Below are positions 8,762 through 16,690 of a stretch of 64,000 bases of DNA, one piece after another. The notes beneath the pieces were generated by a model, which did no database searches, was not told the DNA's origin, and was given only the letters and a program-made list of their open reading frames with translations. Origin of the DNA: Bacillus_BD sp963787345 (GTDB taxonomy: Bacteria > Bacillota > Bacilli > Bacillales > Cytobacillaceae); the NCBI GenBank assembly GCA_963787345.1, contig CAWBCW010000026.1:682001-746000 (forward strand), written 5' to 3'. Within the stretch, counting starts at the first letter, position 1. The number at the start of each line of letters is the position of its first letter. The translations under genes and the position numbers were made by a program.

Positions 8762-9694
8762 ATGAATCAATTGAAAACGATACAAATAAATGGACCATAC
8801 AATTTTGATTTTGTATTAGATCGACTTAGTCGTGACCCCCTTCATATTGTAAATCTTCCGGAGAGAACGATAAAAGTCCCCCTCATCACTGAGCAAACTC
8901 CACATGTTGCCATTGTTCGAGCCATTGGAACAACGGAAAATCCCATTTTTGAAATAACAGGCACGAATCCCGTAGGAATCTCTAAACTAAGTGAGATATT
9001 TCAATGGAAAACAGACTTGCAGGAAATTTATCTTCATTTTCAACAGACAACACTTAAATCTCTATTCGAAGATCACTATGGGATGGCACTTGTGCTTGAT
9101 TTCAGCCCCTATCAATGCTTGTTAAAACGCATTATTCACCAACAGTTGAACACAGCATTTGCTCATCGCCTAACCGAACGTTTTGTGAAAAAGTATGGAA
9201 ATGAAATAGACGGGGTTTCGTTTTATCCTTCACCTGATAGGGTGGCAGCCTTAACAGTGGATGAGCTTCGCGAACTGCAGTTCAGTGAACGTAAGGCACA
9301 ATATGTAATTGGGATTGGTGAAAAAGTATCGAATGGAGAACTAGATTTTGATAAAATGAACACTCAATGTAATCAAGAAGTATTTGACCAAATGATCAAA
9401 ATACGTGGTGTTGGACCATGGACAGTCCAAAACTTTCTTATGTTTGGACTAGGTAGGAAAAACTTATTTCCAGCAGCAGATGTAGGGATTCAAAATGCGC
9501 TAAAAAAATATTTTGGATTGCCTGAAAAACCTAGCAAGGCAGACATAGAAGCTTATAAAATAGACTGGGAACCTTATTTAAGTTATGCTTCCCTTTATTT
9601 ATGGAGAAGCATTGAAAAAGGAGAAAAAGCAAACAATGCAAAAAGAACAAACAACAAAAGTACAATTAAATCAGACCTTTCCATTAACGATTAA
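8762..9694 (+). CDS. yfjP: DNA-3-methyladenine glycosylase, AlkA/HhH-GPD type
   Basis: 310 residues. The C-terminal half carries a helix-hairpin-helix and GPD region: MIKIRGVGPWTVQNFLMFGL, then LFPAADVGIQNAL, in which the Asp of AADVG is the expected catalytic residue. The N-terminal part fits the AlkA-type beta domain. This family removes alkylated purines as the first step of base excision repair. The start is uncertain: ATG at 8762 has a weak site, and TTG at 8771 with AACGG ahead is an alternative. The 3' end overlaps the next gene by 59 bases, implying co-transcription and possibly coupled translation. Confidence 0.85.
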   Translation: MNQLKTIQINGPYNFDFVLDRLSRDPLHIVNLPERTIKVPLITEQTPHVAIVRAIGTTENPIFEITGTNPVGISKLSEIFQWKTDLQEIYLHFQQTTLKSLFEDHYGMALVLDFSPYQCLLKRIIHQQLNTAFAHRLTERFVKKYGNEIDGVSFYPSPDRVAALTVDELRELQFSERKAQYVIGIGEKVSNGELDFDKMNTQCNQEVFDQMIKIRGVGPWTVQNFLMFGLGRKNLFPAADVGIQNALKKYFGLPEKPSKADIEAYKIDWEPYLSYASLYLWRSIEKGEKANNAKRTNNKSTIKSDLSIND

Positions 9695-11018
9695 AAGACT
9701 TGGTATCAACGGAGAAGGAGTCGGTTATTTTAAAAAGCAAGTCGTTTTTGTTCCAGGGGCATTGCCAGGGGAAGAAGTCGTTGTAGAGGCAACAAAGGTT
9801 CATCCTAAATATGCGGAAGCAAAGGTCAAAAAAATACGTAAAAGATCGGAGTTCCGTATTAAACCACAGTGCCCGGTTTATGAAGAGTGTGGTGGCTGCC
9901 AGCTCCAACATCTTAGCTATGATGGGCAGTTAAAAGAAAAACGGGATATTGTCATCCAATCACTAGAACGTCATACAAGACTTCAAGCCGATCAACTAGA
10001 CATTCGGGAAACAATTGGAATGGAAGACCCGTGGAATTATAGAAACAAAAGCCAGTTTCAAGTTGGTCAAAGGGATGGCAAAGTCTTAGCCGGCTTATAC
10101 GGAATGAATTCTCACCATCTGATTAATATCGATCAATGTGTTGTCCAGCATCCGAAAACGAATAAAGCAATCGGAACGGTTAAAAAGGTTCTACAAAAAC
10201 TACAAATTCCGATTTACAATGAAAAGTCAAGAAAAGGGATTGTGCGGACGATTGTGGCCAGAGTCGGGGTGCAAACAGGGGAACTGCAAATCGTTTTGAT
10301 TACAGCAAAAAAGGAGCTGCCGAAGAAAGAGCAGCTAGTGGAAGAAATTACGAGAAGACTACCTGAAGTGAAATCGGTGATGCAAAATATCAATGGTGAA
10401 AAAACATCGCTCATTTTTGGTGATGAAACCATTCATTTAGCTGGAAATGATTTTATTCAGGAAACATTGGGAGACTTAAGTTTTGAGCTTTCTGCAAGAA
10501 CCTTTTTCCAATTAAATCCCGAGCAAACGGTCAAATTGTATAATGAAGCAAAAAAAGCAGCAGGTCTTACTGGGAAAGAAAAAGTGGTTGATGCCTACTG
10601 TGGTGTAGGAACGATTGGGCTTTGGGTGGCAGATCAGGCAGCAGAAGTTCGCGGAATGGATGTCATTCGAGAGTCGATTGAGGATGCGAAGAAAAATGCT
10701 GCTCGACATGGAATCAAACATGCCAAATATGTAACTGGTAAAGCTGAAGTGATTTTACCAAAATGGGTAAAGGAAGGTTGGGTTCCTGATATCATCATCG
10801 TTGATCCACCAAGAACCGGGCTTGACGAGCAGTTATTACAAACCATTTTGAAAATAAAACCAAAAAAGGTCGTCTATGTTTCGTGTAATCCGTCCACTTT
10901 TTCCAAAGATCTTGGAGTGCTGTCCAAAAAGTATAAAGTAAATTATATCCAGCCAGTCGACATGTTCCCTCAAACTTCCAATGTAGAAATCGTTGCACAG
11001 CTGGAATTGAAGTTTTAA
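9636..11018 (+). CDS. rlmD: 23S rRNA uracil-C5 methyltransferase, RlmCD/RlmD family
   Basis: 460 residues from ATG 9636, behind AAAGGAG within the 3' end of the glycosylase gene; the frame is open 17 codons further but without a better site. An N-terminal TRAM domain is followed by the cysteine cluster CPVYEECGGCQLQH with a fourth Cys in NIDQCVVQH, which binds [4Fe-4S]. The SAM-binding region has VVDAYCGVGTIGL. Catalytic motifs are DPPRTGLD and VVYVSCNPSTFSKDL. The family makes 5-methyluridine in 23S rRNA from SAM. B. subtilis has two such paralogues (RlmCD/YefA and YfjO); the neighbouring yfjP suggests the YfjO lineage, so the exact target base is uncertain. Confidence 0.85.
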   Translation: MQKEQTTKVQLNQTFPLTIKRLGINGEGVGYFKKQVVFVPGALPGEEVVVEATKVHPKYAEAKVKKIRKRSEFRIKPQCPVYEECGGCQLQHLSYDGQLKEKRDIVIQSLERHTRLQADQLDIRETIGMEDPWNYRNKSQFQVGQRDGKVLAGLYGMNSHHLINIDQCVVQHPKTNKAIGTVKKVLQKLQIPIYNEKSRKGIVRTIVARVGVQTGELQIVLITAKKELPKKEQLVEEITRRLPEVKSVMQNINGEKTSLIFGDETIHLAGNDFIQETLGDLSFELSARTFFQLNPEQTVKLYNEAKKAAGLTGKEKVVDAYCGVGTIGLWVADQAAEVRGMDVIRESIEDAKKNAARHGIKHAKYVTGKAEVILPKWVKEGWVPDIIIVDPPRTGLDEQLLQTILKIKPKKVVYVSCNPSTFSKDLGVLSKKYKVNYIQPVDMFPQTSNVEIVAQLELKF

Positions 11019-11086
11019 TGATCAATAGCTAAACTTTTTATTTATTAAATAAATTTTCGCTCAACAAGTGTATGTTCATTAATATG

Positions 11087-11120
11087 AAAAAGCCACTGCG
11101 TATAAAAAGCAGTGGCTTTT
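11087..11120. terminator. Bidirectional terminator
   Basis: AAAAGCCACTGC pairs with GCAGTGGCTTTT around a ten-base loop, between the convergent methyltransferase and YitT-family genes. Confidence 0.85.
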
Positions 11121-11122
11121 GA

Positions 11123-12004
11123 TTAGTGGACATTTCTCTTTTTAAATCGACCGCCTTTTACTTCGGAAACATCACTGAATGTGATAAAAGCATTGTTATC
11201 AAAATGATTAATAATCGATTTTATTTTATTTTCTTCCATACGGTTAATCACACAATTAATAATGGTTAAATCCTGTTTGGCATAACCGCCAATCCCATTC
11301 AAATATGTAACACTTCTCCCTAATTGCTTTTGAATGGTTTCTCCAATTTCATTTGGTTTTGAGGAAACGACATAAACAAATGTTGAATCGTCTAAACCTG
11401 TATCAATAACATTGATGATTTTTGTGGCGATAAAATAGGAGATAAGAGAAGAAATGGCTCCTTCAATTCCAAATACTGATACAGCGAAAGAGAAAATTAC
11501 AACATTAATCGCAATAATAATATCACTGGTACTAAAAGGTATTTTTCGTGAAATAAGAACAGCTAATACATCCGTTCCATCCAATGCCCCACCATTACGC
11601 AACGCAATCCCCATCCCAACGCCTAAAAGGAAACCACCTGTTACGATAACTAAGAACGGATTTCCTTCAATAATGGTAGGAACATGATGCATAAAGGATG
11701 TAGAAATAGACAATGAGAGAATTCCGAGTGCGGAACGTAAGGCAAATGTTCTACCTACTTGTTTATATCCTAAGTATAAAAAAGGAATATTGATAATGAT
11801 AATGAATAAGCCTAACGAAATTTCTGTTACAGTGGATAACATAATCGAAATACCTGTAACTCCTCCATCGGATATTCTGTTTGGAAGCAAAATAGCTTCT
11901 AAACTATATCCTGCAATAATACCCCCAAGTATGACAAATACAGTATGCATAAGGGACTTCAATTTTGTGTTTTCTTGATTTTCTTTTTTACTAACCTTTT
12001 TCAA
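11123..12004 (-). CDS. YitT-family membrane protein (DUF161 + DUF2179)
   Basis: 293 residues. After about 15 charged N-terminal residues there are five or so hydrophobic segments (from about 18 to 195), including LRNGGALDGTDVLAVL, typical of the YitT/DUF161 family. The C-terminal 80 residues (TFVYVVSSKPNEIGETIQ, then TYLNGIGGYAKQDLTIINCVI) form the soluble DUF2179 domain. B. subtilis has several paralogues (YitT, YpjC, YqfU, YvjA and others); I cannot say which is the orthologue. Possible transporter of unknown substrate. AAAGGTAGAG precedes the ATG. Confidence 0.85.
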   Translation of the reverse strand: MKKVSKKENQENTKLKSLMHTVFVILGGIIAGYSLEAILLPNRISDGGVTGISIMLSTVTEISLGLFIIIINIPFLYLGYKQVGRTFALRSALGILSLSISTSFMHHVPTIIEGNPFLVIVTGGFLLGVGMGIALRNGGALDGTDVLAVLISRKIPFSTSDIIIAINVVIFSFAVSVFGIEGAISSLISYFIATKIINVIDTGLDDSTFVYVVSSKPNEIGETIQKQLGRSVTYLNGIGGYAKQDLTIINCVINRMEENKIKSIINHFDNNAFITFSDVSEVKGGRFKKRNVH

Positions 12005-12165
12005 ATAACTCTACCTTTCTGTTATTGATTGACTACTTTCTAATATTATATCCTTACAATAATATTGTACATAAAAAATAATTTTATCTTGTTTTACTTT
12101 ATATTAAAACCCTCAATCTGAAACGTTAAAAATCATTCTAAAATACTTTATAAAGGCATAGAAAG

Positions 12166-12460
12166 TATCCACCTCAAAAAAGTCCAACCCTGATTTCGCG
12201 TGAAAACTTCAAGGAGCGGATTAATCGTTTGAAGAGAATAGGAGGTCAAGTAAAAGGCGTGTTAAAAATGATTGAGCAAGATAAAGATTGTCGAGAGGTA
12301 GTTACCCAATTAATTGCTAGTACGTTCCTCCATTGACCGTACAAAGGGGTTCCTTGTAAGCGATAGTTTAGAACAATGTGTCCGAAATAATGTTGAATGC
12401 CGCGAAAGTACAGATAGTCTTATAAAAGAAGCTGTGGATTTACTAGTTAAAAGCAGATAA
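12166..12460 (+). pseudogene. Broken DUF156 metal-sensing repressor (CsoR/YrkD-like)
   Basis: Two frames together give a CsoR/RcnR-type protein. The first (about 12172-12335) reads NFKERINRLKRIGGQVKGV and DKDCREVVTQLIAS, then runs into TGA. The next frame continues SSIDRTKGFLVSDSLEQC and ends DLLVKSR at TAA 12458. One extra base at about 12320 (GCTAGTACGTTCC) explains the break. No ATG is present in the upstream frame before a TAA, so the start also looks lost. The family needs a Cys-His-Cys set; Cys in DKDC and in LEQC are both still present. Loss looks recent because both halves are well preserved. Confidence 0.8.
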
Positions 12461-12489
12461 AAAAGGTTCAAATAATTTGAACCTTTTTT
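12461..12489 (+). terminator. Terminator of the broken DUF156 gene
   Basis: AAGGTTCAAAT/AATTTGAACCTT near-perfect stem followed by a T run, starting right after the pseudogene stop. Confidence 0.85.
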
Positions 12490-12625
12490 CTGTGGGAAAA
12501 TCAACTAACCTACTTCCTCCGCGTTGATTGTTCTATTGAATACGAGGGGGTTAGCCAATTTTTCTATACTAAGGTTTAGGGTCTTAACTGGATGTTTATA
12601 ATCAATATAGCTGGATAGAATGCTG

Positions 12626-13486
12626 CTACCCATTTAAAAACGGAGAAAGCTGTTTCTCTAATTCTAACAGTTTCTTTGCATGATGTTTGTACATGTTTTT
12701 TGCCTCTTCTGCTTCTGTCTCTAAAGAGAACAGCTCTAAATCCGCCTGGCATTTTTTTATCATCGCCATTAATAATGGACGGGTTTGAGGCGAAGGTACT
12801 TGGATCTGATCGTCGTATAAATCAACCGTTAATTCTCCGTATGAGTCCACTTGGGCCATAAAGACATTTTCTAAGCGGACCCCTCGTTTCTCTAGTTCTG
12901 TTTGCAGCCAATTTCGGTTCTTTCCTGCTGCTGCCATAGCGTCGTTTGCAATGACTCCGTCCATGATAACGGTTTGTGGTACTTTTTCGCTTGCTGTTTT
13001 AAGATTAATATCTTTCGGAGACAGGGGGCGATTTTCTTTTTTCAAGAGCACACTCAAATCTCCCTTTGGCTCAAGGTAAGCAAACTCTACATCTGCCACG
13101 CTAAAAACATTTTTTTGTCGAAGTAGAGATTCCAATTCAGATATTGAATATTTTTCTTTTTTTAGATTTTCCTCCATGACTTTTCCATCTTTAATTATAA
13201 TAGTAGCCTTTCCTTCAACTAAATATCTAAACTTTTGGCTTTTTAATGCAAAGTAGTCAACTAATAAAGTTATTAGTGAAAAAATAACAATAGCCATTAC
13301 TCCATGACCGATGTTATTATCTAAACCCATAATTACTTCTCCAGCAATACTACCAATGGTAATCCCTGAAACATACTCAAAAAAACTGATTTCAGATATT
13401 TGTTTTTTACCTAGCACTCTTGTCATAATGATTAATACAACAATAAAAATAACAGAACGAATCATTATATGAGTCCACTCGGACAT
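12626..13486 (-). CDS. yetF: DUF421 membrane protein, YetF-like
   Basis: About 286 residues from the ATG at 13484-13486. Three N-terminal hydrophobic segments (IRSVIFIVVLIIMTRVL, the GITIGSIAGEVI region, VMAIVIFSLITLLVDYF) are followed by the cytoplasmic DUF421 domain (RYLVEGKATIIIKDGKV, FAYLEPKGDLSVLLK, TVIMDGVI). The C-terminal 60 residues are helical and charged. YetF-like proteins are encoded in spoVA-2mob operons of heat-resistant spores next to DUF1657 genes, as seen here. Notably, the Shine-Dalgarno AAGGAAG lies inside the reverse complement of the left end of structured repeat copy 2. The longer open frame into the repeat (to 13588) is an artefact of that repeat. Confidence 0.85.
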   Translation of the reverse strand: MSEWTHIMIRSVIFIVVLIIMTRVLGKKQISEISFFEYVSGITIGSIAGEVIMGLDNNIGHGVMAIVIFSLITLLVDYFALKSQKFRYLVEGKATIIIKDGKVMEENLKKEKYSISELESLLRQKNVFSVADVEFAYLEPKGDLSVLLKKENRPLSPKDINLKTASEKVPQTVIMDGVIANDAMAAAGKNRNWLQTELEKRGVRLENVFMAQVDSYGELTVDLYDDQIQVPSPQTRPLLMAMIKKCQADLELFSLETEAEEAKNMYKHHAKKLLELEKQLSPFLNG

Positions 13487-13490
13487 GGTT

Positions 13491-13714
13491 TCACTTCCTT
13501 CAGCAAATAATTTTGTACGAAAAGTTTGCGACAGGTACGGAAGCCTCCAATTTCTATAAGCAGTGAAGTGAATGTAAGTTTTTTTCAATTTAGTGAGGGT
13601 CGATCCTTAGTTGGATAAAGTTAAGTCTCCAGCGGGTATCTCAGATTTTTTAAAGGTAATTTCCCAGGCAGGTTCGAGAAAAATCTAGACGCAAATTCGA
13701 CGAACGAATTTAAT
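13491..13714 (+). ncRNA. Structured repeat copy 2 (degenerate, long subtype)
   Basis: Starts TCACTTCCTTCAGCA and ends CGAACGAATTTAAT. It carries the extra hairpin of the long subtype (TTGTAC .. GCGACAGGTAC), which copies 1 and 3 lack. The core is diverged (GTTAAGTCTCCAGCGGGTATC), but the outer stem AGATTTTT/AAAAATCT and the terminal CAAATTCG/CGAATTT are retained. It lies between yetF and the DUF1657 gene and is transcribed, if at all, against them. The degeneration suggests an old copy. Confidence 0.55.
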
Positions 13715-13720
13715 CCCCCA

Positions 13721-13927
13721 TTATGATTGTTTATATTGTGGTTCTTCCCTTTCTATTTCAACTTGCCTTATGTGAAGATCTTTTAGTGCTTCTTCGATCG
13801 TTAACATCGATTCATGGAAAACCTTTTGTGCGCTTTCATTTTGAGATTGCAAAGCGAGTGTGGATAATTGGGCTTCAATCCCTTTTAGTGTAGCGATACA
13901 TTGCTTTACGTTAGAAATAACAGTCAC
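13721..13927 (-). CDS. DUF1657 small protein
   Basis: About 68 residues if started at GTG 13927 (TVISNVKQCIATLKGIEAQL), which aligns with the usual MTV-start of this family; an ATG four codons upstream (13939) directly behind AAAGG is the alternative. The protein is helical, with pattern VKQxxAxLKGxxAQLxxLALQS and a C-terminal EEPQYKQS. The family is known from spoVA-2mob operons; molecular function unknown. The TAA stop lies seven bases beyond the end of structured repeat copy 2. Confidence 0.75.
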   Translation of the reverse strand: MTVISNVKQCIATLKGIEAQLSTLALQSQNESAQKVFHESMLTIEEALKDLHIRQVEIEREEPQYKQS

Positions 13928-14011
13928 TTTTTTCAACATCCTTTGTATACAGCGATCGTTTTTACATGTAAAAATAAACCGGTTTATACAATGTAACCGG
14001 TTTAAACGATG

Positions 14012-14215
14012 TTATTGATTATATTGTGGTTCTTCCTGCTGAATTTGTTGCATACGTGGTTCAAGACTATCGATAATCTCTTGTGTTTGCTTTGCTGCAT
14101 GATCATAAAGCTGTTTAGCTTCTTTATTTTCCGTTCCTAAAGCAAAGGTTTCAAGGCTAGCCTGAGCACTTTTAAGTCCAGCAAGGGTTTGCTTTACTTG
14201 TGTAATAACGGTCAT
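14012..14215 (-). CDS. DUF1657 small protein (second copy)
   Basis: 67 residues from ATG 14215: TVITQVKQTLAGLKSAQASLETFAL and C-terminal EEEP-like QEEPQYNQ. It is clearly a paralogue of the adjacent gene, sharing the TVI..VKQ..A.LK start and EEPQY end. A TTG four codons upstream is an alternative start. Likely the first gene of a transcript DUF1657-DUF1657-yetF on the minus strand. In spoVA-2mob operons DUF1657 genes flank yhcN/ylaJ-like, spoVAC, spoVAD and spoVAEb genes, which are absent here. Confidence 0.78.
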   Translation of the reverse strand: MTVITQVKQTLAGLKSAQASLETFALGTENKEAKQLYDHAAKQTQEIIDSLEPRMQQIQQEEPQYNQ

Positions 14216-14227
14216 GAAATATTCCAA

Positions 14228-14603
14228 CTTTCTTTTAAATTTAAATACAAAACTATTATTAGCCTTTTATTAAAAAGTTATGTATGAATTTGGTGTGCAA
14301 AAGTATGTCCTAGAAAAATACAAAAAAGTTTAATTATATCATTGGAAATAGGTTCAAAGCCGAGGTTGATATTTTGGCTTCTTTTAAGAGGGTTGAGAGG
14401 GTGAAATGGTTGAACTTATTACAACCATTGATAATGAATACCCATGCATCCGCAACATCATATCATAATTAAAGTTATTTTATGCAGAAAAACGGACGAT
14501 AAGTGAGAATAAATATATTGAAGGTGAAGATCGTTCATTATGTTTTTTGCCTGTAAGACTTTTAAGCCATGAATCTAAGAAAGCTTCAATGACCATTCGT
14601 TTA
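14228..14603. other. Intergenic, no gene recognised
   Basis: 376 bases without a convincing reading frame. It should hold the promoter of the DUF1657 genes. A weak hairpin with a T-rich tail (AAGCC/GGCTT, about 14358-14390, + strand) is visible. Nothing else could be supported. Confidence 0.4.
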
Positions 14604-14780
14604 TTATTCCGTTTTGACAATCTCCAATTTTATTTTTTGATACATCGTTATGAGCTCGTCTAACTTTTGACTATAAAAAAGGGTATCATCACTATTTAAG
14701 CCCGTTTCTAAAGCAATCAAGATCAAGGTTTTTCTCATCCGATTAATATTATATTCTAATTCATCGACATTTAAACTCAT
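14604..14780 (-). CDS. Spo0E-like aspartyl-phosphate phosphatase
   Basis: 58 residues from ATG 14780, preceded by AAGGGTG; the ATG seven codons upstream has no ribosome-binding site. The sequence INRMRKTLILIALETGLNSD followed by LFYSQKLDELITMYQ fits the Spo0E family helical hairpin with its signature S-Q-x-L-D. These small proteins dephosphorylate Spo0A~P and delay sporulation. Several paralogues occur per Bacillus genome; I cannot say which one this is (Spo0E itself is longer). Confidence 0.85.
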   Translation of the reverse strand: MSLNVDELEYNINRMRKTLILIALETGLNSDDTLFYSQKLDELITMYQKIKLEIVKTE

Positions 14781-14963
14781 TAATCTAACACCCTTATCCA
14801 TTTTTTAACACTACATACCTTTAAAAACACATAAGAGTTATTATGCAAAAAATTTTAAGAAATGGGAATAGATATGACAAAACCTCTCATAATTTGACAA
14901 AGAAATTCAGCCTAATGATCACAAAGGCATCATCCAGAAATTTTTGATGATGCCAAGCACGTG

Positions 14964-15905
14964 TTAAAAGATGCTCAAATGATATTTTTGAGATAATAGC
15001 TCCAATAATTTAATTCCTGCAATGCTGTTTCCTTTATCATCTAAAGCGGGACCGAAGACACCGATACCAAATTTTCCTGGCACAGCTCCTAAGACTCCGC
15101 CGGATACACCGCTTTTTGCTGGAATTCCAATCTTAATGGCAAATTCTCCTGATGCATTATACATTCCACATGTAACCATGAAAGTTTTACAAATACGTGC
15201 AATATCTAATGGAATAATTTGGTTGCCATTGCTTGGATCAATTCCGCCCATTGCAAACACTACGCCGACTTTTGCCAAATCAAGACAGTTCATTTCGATG
15301 GCGCATTGCTTTGTATAAAGGTCAAGTAGATCCTCGATATCTTCGTTAATCAATCCATGTTGTTTTAGAAAATAACCTAAAGACCTGTTTAAATAGGCGG
15401 TTTCAAACTCGGATCGAGCCACCTTTCGGCAATAATCAATCTCAGGATTATTCGTGATTTTCCGAATAAAGTTTAATAGCCGCTCGAATCTTTCTTCTAT
15501 GCTATTTCCTTTGATCATATGTGTTACGGCTAAGGCTCCAGCATTTATCATCGGGTTTAATGGCTTAGATACATCTGCTATTTCAAGTCTAACAATCGAA
15601 TTAAAGGGATCACCTGTCGGTTCCATTCCAACTCGATGAAACACATCCTGGAATCCCCTATCCATTAAAACCAGAGCTAAGCTAATCACCTTTGAAATGC
15701 TTTGCAATGTAAACTTTCGTTCGATATCCCCTGCACATATACAATTTCCATCAGGATAATAAATTGCGATGGATAAATCATCTCCATTTGCTTTTCCTAG
15801 TTCAGGAATATAATCAGCTACTTTACCAAACTGAGCAGTTTTCCTTGCTTCATTAACAAAAGCATTCAATTCTTCACTTGTTTGACAATACATGAGCATC
15901 ACCAT
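14964..15905 (-). CDS. glsA: Glutaminase A
   Basis: 313 residues, the normal length of Bacillus glutaminases. It hydrolyses glutamine to glutamate and ammonia. The active-site SxxK motif is in FTLQSISKVISL (about residue 68-71), followed by PLNPMINAGAL and a C-terminal PAKSGVSGGVLGAVPG with the typical glycine-rich loop. Cytoplasmic, no signal peptide. Three ATG/GTG codons lie close together at the start (15905, 15899, 15893) and none has a strong Shine-Dalgarno, so the exact start is uncertain. The gene is monocistronic here. B. subtilis has two paralogues (YbgJ, YlaM). Confidence 0.93.
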   Translation of the reverse strand: MVMLMYCQTSEELNAFVNEARKTAQFGKVADYIPELGKANGDDLSIAIYYPDGNCICAGDIERKFTLQSISKVISLALVLMDRGFQDVFHRVGMEPTGDPFNSIVRLEIADVSKPLNPMINAGALAVTHMIKGNSIEERFERLLNFIRKITNNPEIDYCRKVARSEFETAYLNRSLGYFLKQHGLINEDIEDLLDLYTKQCAIEMNCLDLAKVGVVFAMGGIDPSNGNQIIPLDIARICKTFMVTCGMYNASGEFAIKIGIPAKSGVSGGVLGAVPGKFGIGVFGPALDDKGNSIAGIKLLELLSQKYHLSIF

Positions 15906-16060
15906 TATTAGTATGGTTCAAACAGAGAGTACTGATATCCCCCAGTTCCTGGAAGGTGTCTATTACCTGTAATACTATTGAAGTTCCTTATTTCTATAAA
16001 ACTTTACGACGGTGAGCTGAAGCTTGCCGTATTTTTATTCATTAACTTGTAATAGGCAGT

Positions 16061-16086
16061 TAAAACGTTCATCATTCTGCCGATAT
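16061..16086 (+). promoter_or_regulatory. Sigma-D flagellar promoter
   Basis: TAAA (16061-16064), 14-base spacer, GCCGATAT (16079-16086): a match to the B. subtilis sigma-D consensus. It lies 41 bases before the flaG start. Confidence 0.85.
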
Positions 16087-16126
16087 AAAGGATAGACAGA
16101 ATATTGAAAAAGGTGGGTGTTTGGGT

Positions 16127-16489
16127 ATGATAGAACAAGTACGTAATCAAAATTTACATTCTCAATCAAAAGTAACAGGGGTAGAAAAAGTAAGTCCTTC
16201 TAAAAAAGTAGAAGAAGTATTAACGAAGCCTGAGGAACAATCACAACAAGGTCACCGCGAAATTAATAAAGAAAAAATGGAAGAAGTAGTAAAAGGGATT
16301 AATGATTTTTTAATCCCTGTTAATACGTCGGTCAAATTTATTCTTCATGAAAAATTAAATGATTACTACGTGAATGTTGTGGACGATCGTACACAAGAGG
16401 TAATTAAGGAGATTCCATCGAAAAGACTGTTAGATACCTATGCAAGTATGATGGAGTTTGTGGGCTTGTTGGTAGATAAGAAGATTTAA
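16127..16489 (+). CDS. flaG: FlaG-family flagellar protein
   Basis: About 120 residues; ATG 16127 is ten bases after AGGTGG, and TTG 16121 is a close alternative. The first 50 residues are polar and low-complexity; the conserved C-terminal domain reads NTSVKFILHEKLNDYYVNVVDD then EVIKEIPSKRLLDTYASMMEFVG. This is the FlaG/YvyC family, linked to flagellar filament length. In B. subtilis yvyC is followed by fliD, fliS and fliT before hpf; here hpf follows directly, so the filament-cap and chaperone genes are missing from this locus. A sigma-D promoter lies just upstream, suggesting continued flagellar regulation. Confidence 0.88.
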   Translation: MIEQVRNQNLHSQSKVTGVEKVSPSKKVEEVLTKPEEQSQQGHREINKEKMEEVVKGINDFLIPVNTSVKFILHEKLNDYYVNVVDDRTQEVIKEIPSKRLLDTYASMMEFVGLLVDKKI

Positions 16490-16557
16490 TAATAAGGTCG
16501 ATTCTTCAATTCTTTTAATAATTGTCAATAATTCGACATATTTTCAAAAAAATTGCT

Positions 16558-16583
16558 GATTTAGCAGGAGAATTGAAGGGTAA
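16558..16583 (+). promoter_or_regulatory. Candidate sigma-B-type promoter of hpf
   Basis: GATTTA, 14-base spacer, GGGTAA resembles the sigma-B consensus GTTTAA-N13/15-GGGTAT. AGGAGAATT at 16566 could also be part of a sigma-H site. In B. subtilis hpf (yvyD) is controlled by both factors. Match is imperfect. Confidence 0.4.
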
Positions 16584-16690
16584 AATAGAAGTGTAAACAT
16601 ATAAGACTTTAAGTTATATAAAGGGAAGGGGAAATCCCTTATGTCTTATTTTTTCTTCCCGCACGAACAAAGAAAAGGAGGAGTTCACTT

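Noticed and set aside
14926..14954. Hairpin GGCATCATC/GATGATGCC as terminator of glsA
   Set aside because: Position is right, but the following sequence on the minus strand (TTTGTGATC) is a poor T tail, so not listed as a supported terminator.
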